From positions 1 through 64,000 of the forward strand of contig JAIPMN010000467.1 in assembly GCA_020650975.1 (NCBI GenBank): 64,000 nucleotides of DNA, given 5' to 3'. Numbering within the stretch: the first letter of the stretch is position 1; each line of letters begins with the position of its first letter. The translations under genes and the position numbers were made by a program. This document shows, in pieces, positions 38,101 through 48,390 of this stretch. Source of the stretch: Apostichopus californicus. Taxonomy: Eukaryota > Echinodermata > Holothuroidea > Aspidochirotida > Stichopodidae. The notes under the pieces are model-generated. The model ran no database searches. It was not told the origin of the DNA and worked only from the letters and a program-made list of their open reading frames with translations.

Positions 38101-41100
38101 ATGTCATATACATCTGAATGCATATCAAATCATGTGTCTAGGGACATCGATTTTGGTAGTTAACTTTCCCACTTGAAGTTTTTATATAATCGAATCCATT
38201 ACAGTAAGATATACTATACAACAATCGAGTAAGTAAAGTACGTTGTTGTACTTCAAGTGTCAACGAACCGATTGCAGATTGTGGTTTATAATCAATGCTA
38301 ACGCTTTTACTTGGTGACGAAATCGATAGGCAGTAAAATCCCGTTATACGAAAATGAAGGCAACGTTAACCGTTATGTGCAAATGGATAATCCTAACGAG
38401 GCAGACGCCATGACACACAAACAACCAGAGAGGTACATATAGGGATGCACTGTAGGAGTGCGGATTATTGAATGAAAGGTTTTTTGGTTAATAAAGCTTA
38501 ATATACACCTCGTACATTATCTGACGGCCCTATCAGTTAAACATAGATCAATATATCTACCATTTCCTATTTATTTAATTCGAAGAAGTGCACAGGAGTA
38601 GTGATTATCCAGTTACAAGTTAACATAAAAACTTTAAAACGTTAATTGCCTACGGAGAAAACTACTGCACTGATTCACTCTCTCTGCATGTGCCTTCATT
38701 CACTAGCCAGTGAGAATTGATCTTACCAGCAGACGCTTGGCTGCCGGGATTTCCAGTTTTACAATCATGGACTGGCGTCCAGATCTGCTCAAATAATAGG
38801 CCAAAATTAAACAAAATACTAAATCAATGTTATCATGCTGTGACAATTGTGCTGAGACCTTTGTACAATTCGACACAGTATGGGGGAATTATGCCTACAA
38901 TATCCAGAAGAAACACATTGTCATAGCATATTATACTGTGTGAGAAGAGCTCAACAGGCACGAAAATACTCTTTCTTTTAAACTGACCACGTAGAACTTT
39001 CATTTCTCAGCAGTGAAGTATATAATTCTTGCGCAATTCTATTAAAATTTTTGCAAATAAATTTTTTTTGAATTCAATTTATGTTTGTTTGTCATATTCG
39101 CATTGATCGATGCAACTAACAAGTGTGCAAGTTGCAGTTTAGAAAGGCGAAAATCCTCTCACAAGAAATACATTTCCGAATGGTAAACCATCTGCAGTTA
39201 ACAGGTACTGATCCCAAGAAAAGGTCAGTTGGTCAAAGTCAACTCACTGGTGACAGAAGGAGATTAAAATTTGGTATAATATATTGTTACCATACTTGAA
39301 TATTAAAGGATAGATAAGGAATATGGAAAGAGTAACGGGAACAGGTAGGAGCCATATTCTGCCCCCCCCCCCCCAACAACCCACTCCGACTTATTTAGTT
39401 AACGGGTCATGAACTTTTGGGGAACGGCTATAGAGGCAGATCTGGGAATTCATAAGAGAATGGAGGGTGGTTCTAGGGACGTTGAAACCGACTCACCCTT
39501 CCTCCTCCGCCCCCCTCCACAGAGATTAAAAATTAAAGTTAAGACAATGGTGAAATATATGGCATATTTTTTGACTAGATATGATGTCTATGATTATAGT
39601 CTTAACGCAAGATGTTTGTGTGTGTGAGTCTGAGAGATTGTAAAGGAGGTTTGCTCCCCCACACCCCTGTTTCCGCGCCTAAAGGCGTATTGGGCCCGGG
39701 GTTGTCTATTTCTTCCCACGACTGAATATTTTCCCACCGTATGACGATGGAGGTGGGGTGGGGGGGGGGGGGCTCCTCTCCCCCTTTGCGTGCGCCACTG
39801 CATGGAAACCGATAGGATAGTATATATATTTTACTCCATCAAAACGCGCTCAAGACATTATCACAAAATTTAACACAAACCGAAAGCAAACAGAAATTTT
39901 AATAGCTCATTAATATTAAAACACAATCATTTGTGTGTCCTCAGCTACGAAATTATCTGCAGAAATAGACACGCAAATCAGCATTTTTGTTTGAGACTGT
40001 ACATGAAATTTTATGGACCGTACTGCATGTAACGCTGATTCCATCTGGCTGTATAGAGGAACTCCTTTTATGTATTGTACAGATGTAAATCTATGTAATT
40101 GAATGGCTCGATAATCTTAACATATTAATGCCGATGATAGCTCGGGCAAATAAATTGACTCTGTATATAGCGATACATTTTTTTGGACATGCTTGATGCA
40201 CCAACAACCACATAACAAAGCAAAAAAATCAAAACCTTAGTCAAAGCATTTATTCCAAGTTTTGGAGTAATCATTTAACTTGATATTCATACTTTTTGAT
40301 ATCTTTGTTTCACAACTGACCCAGACACTGGTCTTACATGAATGTTTAGCCACGTTTCTTTTATTTCATTTTACTCATAGTCCCTGTAAACTGATTCAAG
40401 TTAGCGTTTATTCAATTGATGCCACTCTTTTAATCGTATCACGAGCATATATATGCATGTTTAGCATACAGTTAATCCCGAGGCCTGGGGTGTAAGTTGG
40501 GTTGCCCAAGATTATTCCCATCACAATTTTTCTATGCCATGAACACCACCATACTCATAGACGTGACTATCTCGAAATGATTTTTTAAGGTGCGATGATT
40601 TGTAAATGAGTGTTATAAAATCATGGTTTACTCATAATCTTGTTTGATGGCATATTTACAAAATCCAACGCTAGGAAAAAGACATTTTTTTTTAATGTTT
40701 CAACGAATAATATTTTTACAGCAGATATGCCAAAATTGCGGTAATATAGTTCATGAGTATGTCTGGCACACTGATTTGCATTGTAATTATTAGCTGCCTA
40801 AAGAACATATAGTGATTTACAACGCTTAAACAATTAATTCAATTTAATTAGCCTAAGTCAATGCATGTTGACGTTATTTTCAGAGTGTTCGATGTTTGTC
40901 AGGTTATTATGGGACCTTAACTAAAACTAGGCTAAGGCACTGTGGTTAGCCCGAGCAATCATACATATTTCGGCTCATCAACGCAAAAACTGTCATTCCT
41001 ACATTAATGAAAACTAGGTAAACCGGTCATTCGTTATAATTTTGTAAATATCGTTCAATTTCATAGACAAATAAGCAAGACTTACCATCGTAGTTGCTCT

Positions 41101-42715
41101 CTTTGAGTAGGGTAACACGAGATATCATTTGTAACGCTGGATGTGCCCCAATACAGGCCCACGAAGATCTCCGCTGCCTCACTCGAGAGGGCTGCTTAGC
41201 CACCACAGGTTCAGCACCATCATCGCAGACGATGGCCCCGTCACGTCCCGTTTGAAAATCTCTGAAAGCAGACTGTCGTGGACTAGCAAACGCAGCGCTC
41301 ATCTTGGGCTCAGATTTCCTTTTCGTTATCATTTTCGGTTGGAAACCAGGAGGCGGACCATTCCCGACGGAGAGACGTCTTGTTCTTTGGATTGAGATAT
41401 CATTGTCAGCTTTTTGAGATGACGAGACATCATGCTCATCATGTTCATCAATGTTGTCTTGTGATGAAGCCAGATTGATTATTTTCTGGTGTAAGATTTC
41501 TCTGGCAAACAAAGGGTCCTCCACTGCAGTAGTATATTCTATGTTAGATAAGTTACTCACGTCAATTGAGAATCTCCTGGTAGGTCTTTGACGGGCAATG
41601 GATTTTACCATCCTTCCCCCATCGGTATGCAAGCCATCAGCGCGGTGTAAATCATTTTGATATTTAGCTTTCTTATCATCACTTTGATCATTTTTGCTAA
41701 AATCGGACTCCTTCAGCCACTCCAATGTCTTTCCTTCAACTCTGTTTGTAAGTGATGAAGACATTCCAATATTGGAGGAAACCGAGCCAGCATTTCCAGC
41801 CACTTCTTCTTCTTCTTCTTCTTCTATCAGAGTTCTCTTCTTAAGAAGTGATAGAATTTGCTCTAAATGATCGACGGAGGAAGTTGCAATGGAATGTCTC
41901 CTAGTCGTGATACCTTTAGCAGCCTGTAGTACTTTGGGTGTACAAGAAACCTTTCGATATTGCTTCATCCTTTCTTCATCTTCTCCGCTGGAGATTGAAT
42001 CTTCTTCCTCCTCATCAGACGACATCTCTGAGATGGAGAATGAGGATCTTCTCTTTGGCGTGGTGTTGTCCATTGTTCCTTTATGGAGACGAGTGTAATT
42101 AATTCTAATAGGATCAAACTTTGATACGCCGCGCTGTTTTGTGTCTGGGACTATGTCTCCCAACGGGCTGGATCTTTCTTCGCCACTGTCCTCAGTAATC
42201 ACGGGTATGACTGGTTTGAACAACGTGTTACGTTGAGAAACATATGATAACTGTTGATGACTCTTGTTCAAGACATTTTCTTTCAGTTCATCACCTGAGC
42301 TATCGTGATAGGCATTACACCCAGCATGCTGTCTTTCATGTGAATTCAGCGAATAACTTGAAATCGATGACACTTCTATAATTGGGGGTCTCTGGTAAAA
42401 CTCCTCATTTAAGTCGTGTGGTGGGTGCTGACCATGGTTACTGGAAAGAAAGTCTTGTCCATCATCTTCAACATCGAGGGTCATCAAAAAATCCTCATCC
42501 AAAATGATATCGTTGTCATCTTCATATTCATATCGATAAAGACGTGGCCCGCCCGAGTCTAATTCCTCTGTCCCTTGAAGTCCTATGGATGAACGTTTGT
42601 CTTGGACGTTGTAACTAACGTAATGTTGCTCTTCACTTTGCAGAGACGAAATGTTAACTTCAACGAGAGAACCGGTAGTTCCTTCCATCGAAACCCCGAT
42701 TAAAGGATTAGCCAT
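32165..42715 (-). CDS. FAM124A/B-like: FAM124 family protein with a long N-terminal extension
   Basis: Two coding exons, 41086-42715 and 32165-33084, joined by an 8-kb GT-AG intron; phase 1 matches on both sides, giving 849 residues. An in-frame TAG two codons upstream of the ATG supports this start. Residues about 555-797 form the FAM124 domain: DPYRLTLHFISDP, VFLQEEQG, GMPLWAVRQILG, LALKRLPVG and DIGQLVPLLP, then SPISAKRWQTTDLDGNK, all close to vertebrate FAM124A/B. The first 543 residues are low-complexity, acidic and Ser-rich, with a poly-Glu run at 298-304 and five RRxS sites (Ser225, 275, 383, 449, 518) typical of basophilic kinases such as PKA or CaMK. Vertebrate FAM124A has a much shorter leader, as I recall it. 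No biochemical role is established for the family. The join of the two exons is inferred from phase, splice sites and order, not from transcripts. Confidence 0.9.
33627..33764. repeat. 46-bp tandem repeat, three copies
   Basis: Units begin at 33627, 33673 and 33719 with GAGACTGACAGGAATACGG (third copy GAGACTTGCAGG) and end CGTGCCTAGTCT or a close variant. Intronic. Confidence 0.9.
35929..36176. repeat. 52-bp direct repeat pair
   Basis: 35929-35980 and 36125-36176 are identical, running from ATTATTTACAACTTATGATT to TGGTATAGCCTATAAT. The 144 bp between them are unrelated. Intronic in the FAM124 homologue. Confidence 0.9.
39752..39803 (-). mobile_element. Possible terminus of a degenerate transposon
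   Basis: Read on the minus strand: CAGTGGCGCACGCAAAGGGG followed by a long poly-C run. Similar starts occur in reverse complement at about 34400-34417 (CAGTAGCGTGCGCAGGAC next to a poly-G run). CAG-starting, GGCG-containing termini next to G-runs are common in degenerate hAT-like elements of marine invertebrates. No opposite end was identified. Confidence 0.3.
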
Positions 42716-45700
42716 GTCCTAACTACGGGCATTGTCTGACCAGAAAAGACGAGTCCAGTTGAATAGTCGGTACCGCTAAGGAAACCAATTAGAAAATAAT
42801 ACCTGTCTAATACCACAAAGCGGCAACGCAAGAGACACATTCAAGTTCACAATCAAAACTTTAAAAATCGAACTAGCTCTTTATAATCTACTTCGTAGGT
42901 GTCTAGGTGTCGGTCTGTGGAAGAGCTCACTTGTTATACCAGTGATATCTTTCACACTGAGGACATACACGATGGGTGAGCAACGTGACTTCTGATGAAC
43001 CAAACACCGGGGTTCAACAAAGTCGTTAGATGAGATCTTTTCATCCACATACGCGATCAATATATTACTCCACGTTTATGGGACCTCTGCTCTTGGGTTC
43101 CCTTGTGAGTATTTACGGGAGGGATTCAATACAATCTCAGAGAGTTTATATCGATTTGCTGATCTCGAAAGTTTATATATGTTGTTATACCTCGCAGTGG
43201 GAGATATGACAACCATTAAAAAGTGGAAAATAATGGCACAGAATCATACTGTACAATTGTTATTCTGACACCCTTAGACGGGATGGCGGAGGTTAGGGGG
43301 GGGGGGTGGGGTTGGGGTGGGCACTAGACAATTGTGAGTAGTGAGAAAACAGTATGATACGAAGGCGTTAGAAAGGTTTTGTTCGTTTTACATAAGCGAA
43401 CGGCTGCATGGAATTTTTGGAGGAAATTGAAAGACAGAGAACTCAATACGGGGACGATTGTGACTATTCATCCATTTTACCTCCGAAAGTTAAACATAAA
43501 CTATGTACGATCCATTAACATTGCTAATAGGGAGGGGGGGGGGGATTTGTTGACAGTCATTGAAGTAACGAGGGGAAGTGTACCCCGTTTGATTACTGTC
43601 ATAAATAAGTATACAACACGATGAAATATGAACCATAAGAACAGGAAAATGTTACTTTAGGATATGTTTTTTCTCTTCATTTGCACCCACAGGTAATGGT
43701 TACCTATGGAGTTTTGACATTTTGCCAAGGAGTAGACTTACTTTTCACCTAGAATACAAGTGAGGGGAGGGGGGGGGTGGCCGTGAAAGACCTCCCGTCT
43801 GCACCGTCAAATCCTGTGCATATGCCACCTAAACTGATTTAAAACAAGTTTATAAGTAAACGTTCGAGAGAAGAGTAAAAAACAGGTCACTATAAACTAA
43901 ATTCTCTCGGATAATAATCAAATTGTAAAAAAAAGAGCGAAAGAGACAAATAACAAGAATAACAACTAACGACAAAAATTGATAAGCATAAAGGATGCTG
44001 TTTCCATGCAAAATAAATGATAAGAAGTTGAATGCTGTTATATATCATAGTCACTACATATTTTCTTTTTGCCTTAACTACTAACTGTGGTGTATTGGGG
44101 TTGGCGAAGGGGGGGGGGGGGGTTGGGCTATATATACTGACTAATTGCTGCTCCGGTGTTAGTTGTTTTTTAAGATATTCTTTATAACAGACAGACACAG
44201 CATGATTTACCGCTCCCGCATCGTCTCAAAAGTCAGATTCGACATTTATGCTGATTAATATAGGCCTACCATAATGTTGTACGTTTTTACGTGAGACGGC
44301 TCGCTGTTTGAATGCTTCATGTTAACTGGTCAATAAGTAAGTATCATCTACATGGGGTGTAGCCTTGTATCAGACATTTCATCGATATTTAACATTCTAA
44401 TCCATAAAAGTCATTTCAAGCGCGAGGGTTCATTCTATATTTTGGAAGGACAATAGAAAAGGACAATGCAATGTACCCCCTGATGTGATCCTATAGACGT
44501 TCTAAAGAGGACGTGCCTCGTGGAAGATGGAATTTGTTATTGTAGCTATAGTACACATAGGTTTATAGTACACATAGTCGTGACCGATTACCTGCCATCA
44601 GCACGTACAATTTATACCAAACACATACAAAGATAATAAATAATACCTTACAACAAATTTAACAGGTCTAGTTATAGGCCTATGTATAGTTTTGCATTGG
44701 TTTGTAACTTTCGATATACTTCTGCCAAGTCATAATTGCATATGTAATTTATTCACATATGTATGTGGATAGTGTATGCAAACCCCTCTGTATAACTAAC
44801 ATGTACCTATACGTGGTTACCTTAAGCATTTCATTACTCCTGAATGCACTATATGCACAGCGCACGTGATTGAATACAGAACATTTTGCGTCCTGCATTT
44901 TTTAATTATGTTCAGTATATTTGTTTTCTTCACTTTTTCATTTCAAAAAATTACTTTATGTGGAATAATCATCCTTCCTCGCAGTTTAGTGTTTCCGGTG
45001 GATAACAGTTACAGATGATATGACTCCTTGGTCGACTGAGTGGATAAAGGTGGTGACCATAAGAAAGCAATGGCGGTGAGAGCCAGGTTATAGGCCCGGA
45101 GGAATTATGTCATTGCTAGAATCCCTTCTTCAAATCTTCATTTCACCTGAAGTTATGTGATGAAATCATGAATAAATTATTGTTAATCCCATATTGCCCC
45201 GGTCCCCCTAATTGACCCCTGGTTCCGGGGCTGTTTCTCCAGACCTCATGACCCACTCGCGTTAAGAAGCAATCAAACCAAGCACATGTGAGATCGTGGG
45301 TTTCTAGTCTTTTTCATCCAGGAGAAATCCACGTATTTCTCATCTTCCAAATTGTAGTAAGATATCTAAACGAGACACAATTGTAAATTGGATAGCCACC
45401 GGATGTGAGTTGCAAGTTATAAACCAATTTCGGCTCCCCCCTCCTCATGAACATGTGGCTGCTTATATCATCGTAATGTTTTCCATATCCTAACTCCCAC
45501 AGTTCAACATCTATAAATAGAAACCATGACTGGCTTCGAGAGATTAATGCCTATTCGCTTGATATCAGCATTCCATGAAACAATAATATTTCCTCTTCTT
45601 TCGTCTTCTTGTCAACTTTCACCTTAAATATGTAATAAATCAAACAGTTCATCTAGGAAGAAGATTATTTGCCCAAGTATATGATATCCACGTATCTATA

Positions 45701-46945
45701 AGAGGAAAAGCTGACTGGCTATTGCAACGCAACCTAACCCCAACCAGCCTCCCCCCCCCCTTACACCCACCCTCAAACCAACTCTTTGATCTCAAAGTTT
45801 ATACGTCAAATGGTACAGTCTGAGGCATATTTAGAATATAAATGTCTGTAATTAGGTATATAAACGCAAGGTTGTGCTGATATATAGACACTCTTGAATT
45901 GTAGAAAAGAAATCTCCGACTGAACGTATTTCCCGTTCGGGTGGGTGTCGGGGGGGGGGGTGGGGTGATGGGAGTTCTGGCCACGCCCCCACCCGCAAAT
46001 GAGCTTGGTGCCATTGATCTCGAGGCCGTTACCCGTTTGCCTCACCTGCCTATTGAATAATTGCGCACCGGGTACAAATTCATCAGGAGAATTTGTTGAG
46101 ATGTGGAACCAATTATAGACAAATACAAACTGGATTTAAACGAAGTTACATACAGAAGGCTCATATCAGTCCCAAAATACATTAGTTACAAGAAAATGTC
46201 TTCACGATTTGTCTGACATTTAGTTTACTGATTTTTCAACATAATCACTACATTTAATCAAACCGTAGTTTATCTTTTCTAGATGGTTTGACGGGAAGAA
46301 AATAACAACTATGAAGTGCTATAATGTAATAACAGGGACAACATAACGTAAACAACATGCATAGTTTATTTTTGTGAAAGCGCATGAACATCATCACCGG
46401 TACGAGAAGAGTTATCGCTTTCTATTTAAAGTATCGATAGTAGGCGGTGTGGATGGGGAGGGGGGAGGGAGTTATGAGTTTTCAGAGAAAAAGCATATGA
46501 TTGATCAACGACGTGGCACGAGAAATACAAATCAATTATCAACAGTACTTTCTGCAAATATATCGGTTACCAGCCTAACGACATGGACAGATCCATCATC
46601 CTGACTGAATAAATTTAGGTTATTCATGGTCTGCAAGAACTTCTGGAAACTTTCAATAAAGTTAGGTAGGTGAAAATTTCAGGACAGTAGAGATGTACTC
46701 TAATTCGAATAAATTTGGGAGCGAGTTGCGTAGTCATGGGCGGCTGGATGTTATAATCGTCACGAAAGATGAGATGATGAGAGGATACACCCTATGGAGT
46801 CATGAATTTTCAATAACAACAGTAGATCCATCATGGCGGCAGCCCCAGGGTGGGGGAGTGGGCATGCAGGGGGAAGGAAAGCACATGGTATGTACCCCCT
46901 CGCTACACCTTTGTGAAACAAACTGAAACTGCCCGAACCCCTTCT
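42716..46945. other. 5' flank of the FAM124 homologue, non-coding
   Basis: Expected to contain the 5' UTR and promoter. Only G-rich tracts and AT-rich DNA are apparent; short frames on either strand do not resemble proteins. No TATA box could be tied to a start site. Confidence 0.5.
43281..43321 (+). other. G-quadruplex-prone tract upstream of the FAM124 homologue
   Basis: At least four G-runs of three or more in about 40 bp (the run of 11 G, then GTGGGGTTGGGGTGGG), on the + strand about 570 bp upstream of the FAM124 start codon. Comparable G-runs occur near 43540, 43770, 44110 and 45950. Confidence 0.5.
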
Positions 46946-47252
46946 CTCTTTTCGTTAAGTAAAATTTTACTTAAGTGAAGTGCCTTTCACTTAAGGAGAA
47001 TTCAATTTTACTTAAGTAAACTTGGACAGTATTAGCCTCTATTTTACTTAAGTAGAAAACAATTCGACATAGGTGAAATTTAAATTCTACTTAAGTGAAA
47101 TTGAATTAAATTTCTACTACTAAGTACTACTTAAGTAGAATGTATTTCACTTGAGTAAAATTAGGGGGTAAATGTTAAAACGGCTTTAATGGCAATCAGT
47201 TCTAACATTAACCTCCCTAATTCTACTCAAGTGAAATAGAATTTGACAAGTG
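46946..47252. repeat. Cluster of ACTTAAGT palindromes / NK2-like motifs
   Basis: CTTAAG occurs at 46970, 46990, 47011, 47047, 47090 and 47130, most inside larger near-palindromes such as TTTTACTTAAGTAAA. Single-base variants are CTTGAG (47150) and CTCAAG (47226). The segment GTATTTCACTTGAGTAAAAT (47143) faces its inverted partner TTCTACTCAAGTGAAATAG (47221). Six sites fit the NK2-class homeodomain core (CACTTRA or TYAAGTG). It may be a degenerate foldback element or a regulatory cluster. Confidence 0.7.
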
Positions 47253-48074
47253 ACACATTTGGCACCTCAGAATACATTTAGCAACCAATAGGAAATCAAC
47301 GCTCTCGGCATGCACCTCAACCTGAAGGTGGCTTGGGCGCCATGTGTCCAGCGATGTGCCGGTATTTCGGTTGGCATATTATGTGGGCTAGCTAAAGGCT
47401 TATAGATTGCAAATAGGCAAAGTCGAGGACTACCAATGAGACCCGTAGTTGACTGAGTTCAATGAAAAATTGACTAATTCTAATGGAGGAGAGGGGGGGG
47501 GGGATGGGAAACAAGTGGGCAACTAGCACCTTCATAGCATTTGTACAGACTAAAGTTTCACATAGCAGTGACCCCGACATTCAAATTCTTATAAAAATAC
47601 CACTACACAGAAAAGAGATTGATAAGAACACATTTAAACCACCAAAATATCTTTGTTTCTTTTATCTGAGAATCTATGTAAGGCAAAAATCACAAAACCA
47701 AAGAAAATATTGTTCACATGTCGTCAAGGTCTAGAAATACCAGTACACAGCAAATTACTCATCGGTAAAAGTAATGTAATTAATTTCTACTTAAAGGATT
47801 GAAATCTACTTAAAGGCGCCATCTCGTCTCTTTAATTAGGTGGCTAATTAACCCCCAGATTGTTCGCATCTGTTCTGGACAGGAACCTGCTATTCGAATA
47901 AATGCAGTCTTTTGTTCGGATTGAAGGTTATATACCCAAGTAAGCTCTTGAAGTTTCATAAACTCATCATATATAAGCAGAATATTATAACAATACATTC
48001 ACAGGGCTACCATATAATCGGTAGAGGAGTCCACAAGATTTTTTTAAAAGAAACTTGGCAATTCCACCATGCTG
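47253..48074. other. Non-coding
   Basis: No gene seen. Two further CTACTTAAAGG words at about 47787-47815 look like outliers of the ACTTAAGT cluster. A run of ten G lies near 47493. Confidence 0.5.
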
Positions 48075-48390
48075 TGACACTTCACCCGATACACACAGAG
48101 AACACAGTTACTACTATAAATCTTAAAGTTTTGTGCCAAAGTAAAAACTGGATCGTGCTATAAATCGGTAATAATGTACAAATAAGCACTAAGGATATGT
48201 GTAATCCCAACAAATACAGTTGTTGGGATTTGCAGGGGTTACACATATCCTCAGTTCTTATTGTAAACCTAATAGCACATGCTACCGGTATGGTCAGCAC
48301 GATCCAGTATTTACTGTGGTACAAAACTTTAAGATTTACAGTCGTTACTGTAATAATCTCTGTGTGAATCGGCTTGACACTTACATTAAA
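48075..48390. mobile_element. Full-length foldback element (MITE)
   Basis: The two halves are reverse complements over about 130 bp each with scattered differences. Left arm landmarks, in order: CACCCGATACACACAGAG, AATCTTAAAGTTTTGTGCCA, ACTGGATCGTGCT, AGGATATGTGTAA. The right arm, in reverse complement, gives GCCGATTCACACAGAG, AATCTTAAAGTTTTGTACCA, ACTGGATCGTGCT, AGGATATGTGTAA in the same order. The centre is a short hairpin (CCCAACAAATACAGTTGTTGGG). No protein is encoded. Exact ends and target duplication are uncertain. Confidence 0.85.

Larger units (their letters stand above)
33085..41085 (-). other. 8-kb intron of the FAM124 homologue
   Basis: No coding exon recognised inside. It contains a 46-bp tandem repeat (33627-33764), a 52-bp direct repeat pair (35929 and 36125), several long poly-G or poly-C runs (about 34379, 35229, 36426, 37791, 39362, 39758) and fragments beginning with CAGTGGCG/CAGTAGCG-like words. 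Small additional exons cannot be excluded. Confidence 0.6.

Noticed and set aside
41141-42098. Open frames on the + strand opposite the FAM124 first exon
   Set aside because: They are shadows of the minus-strand coding exon.
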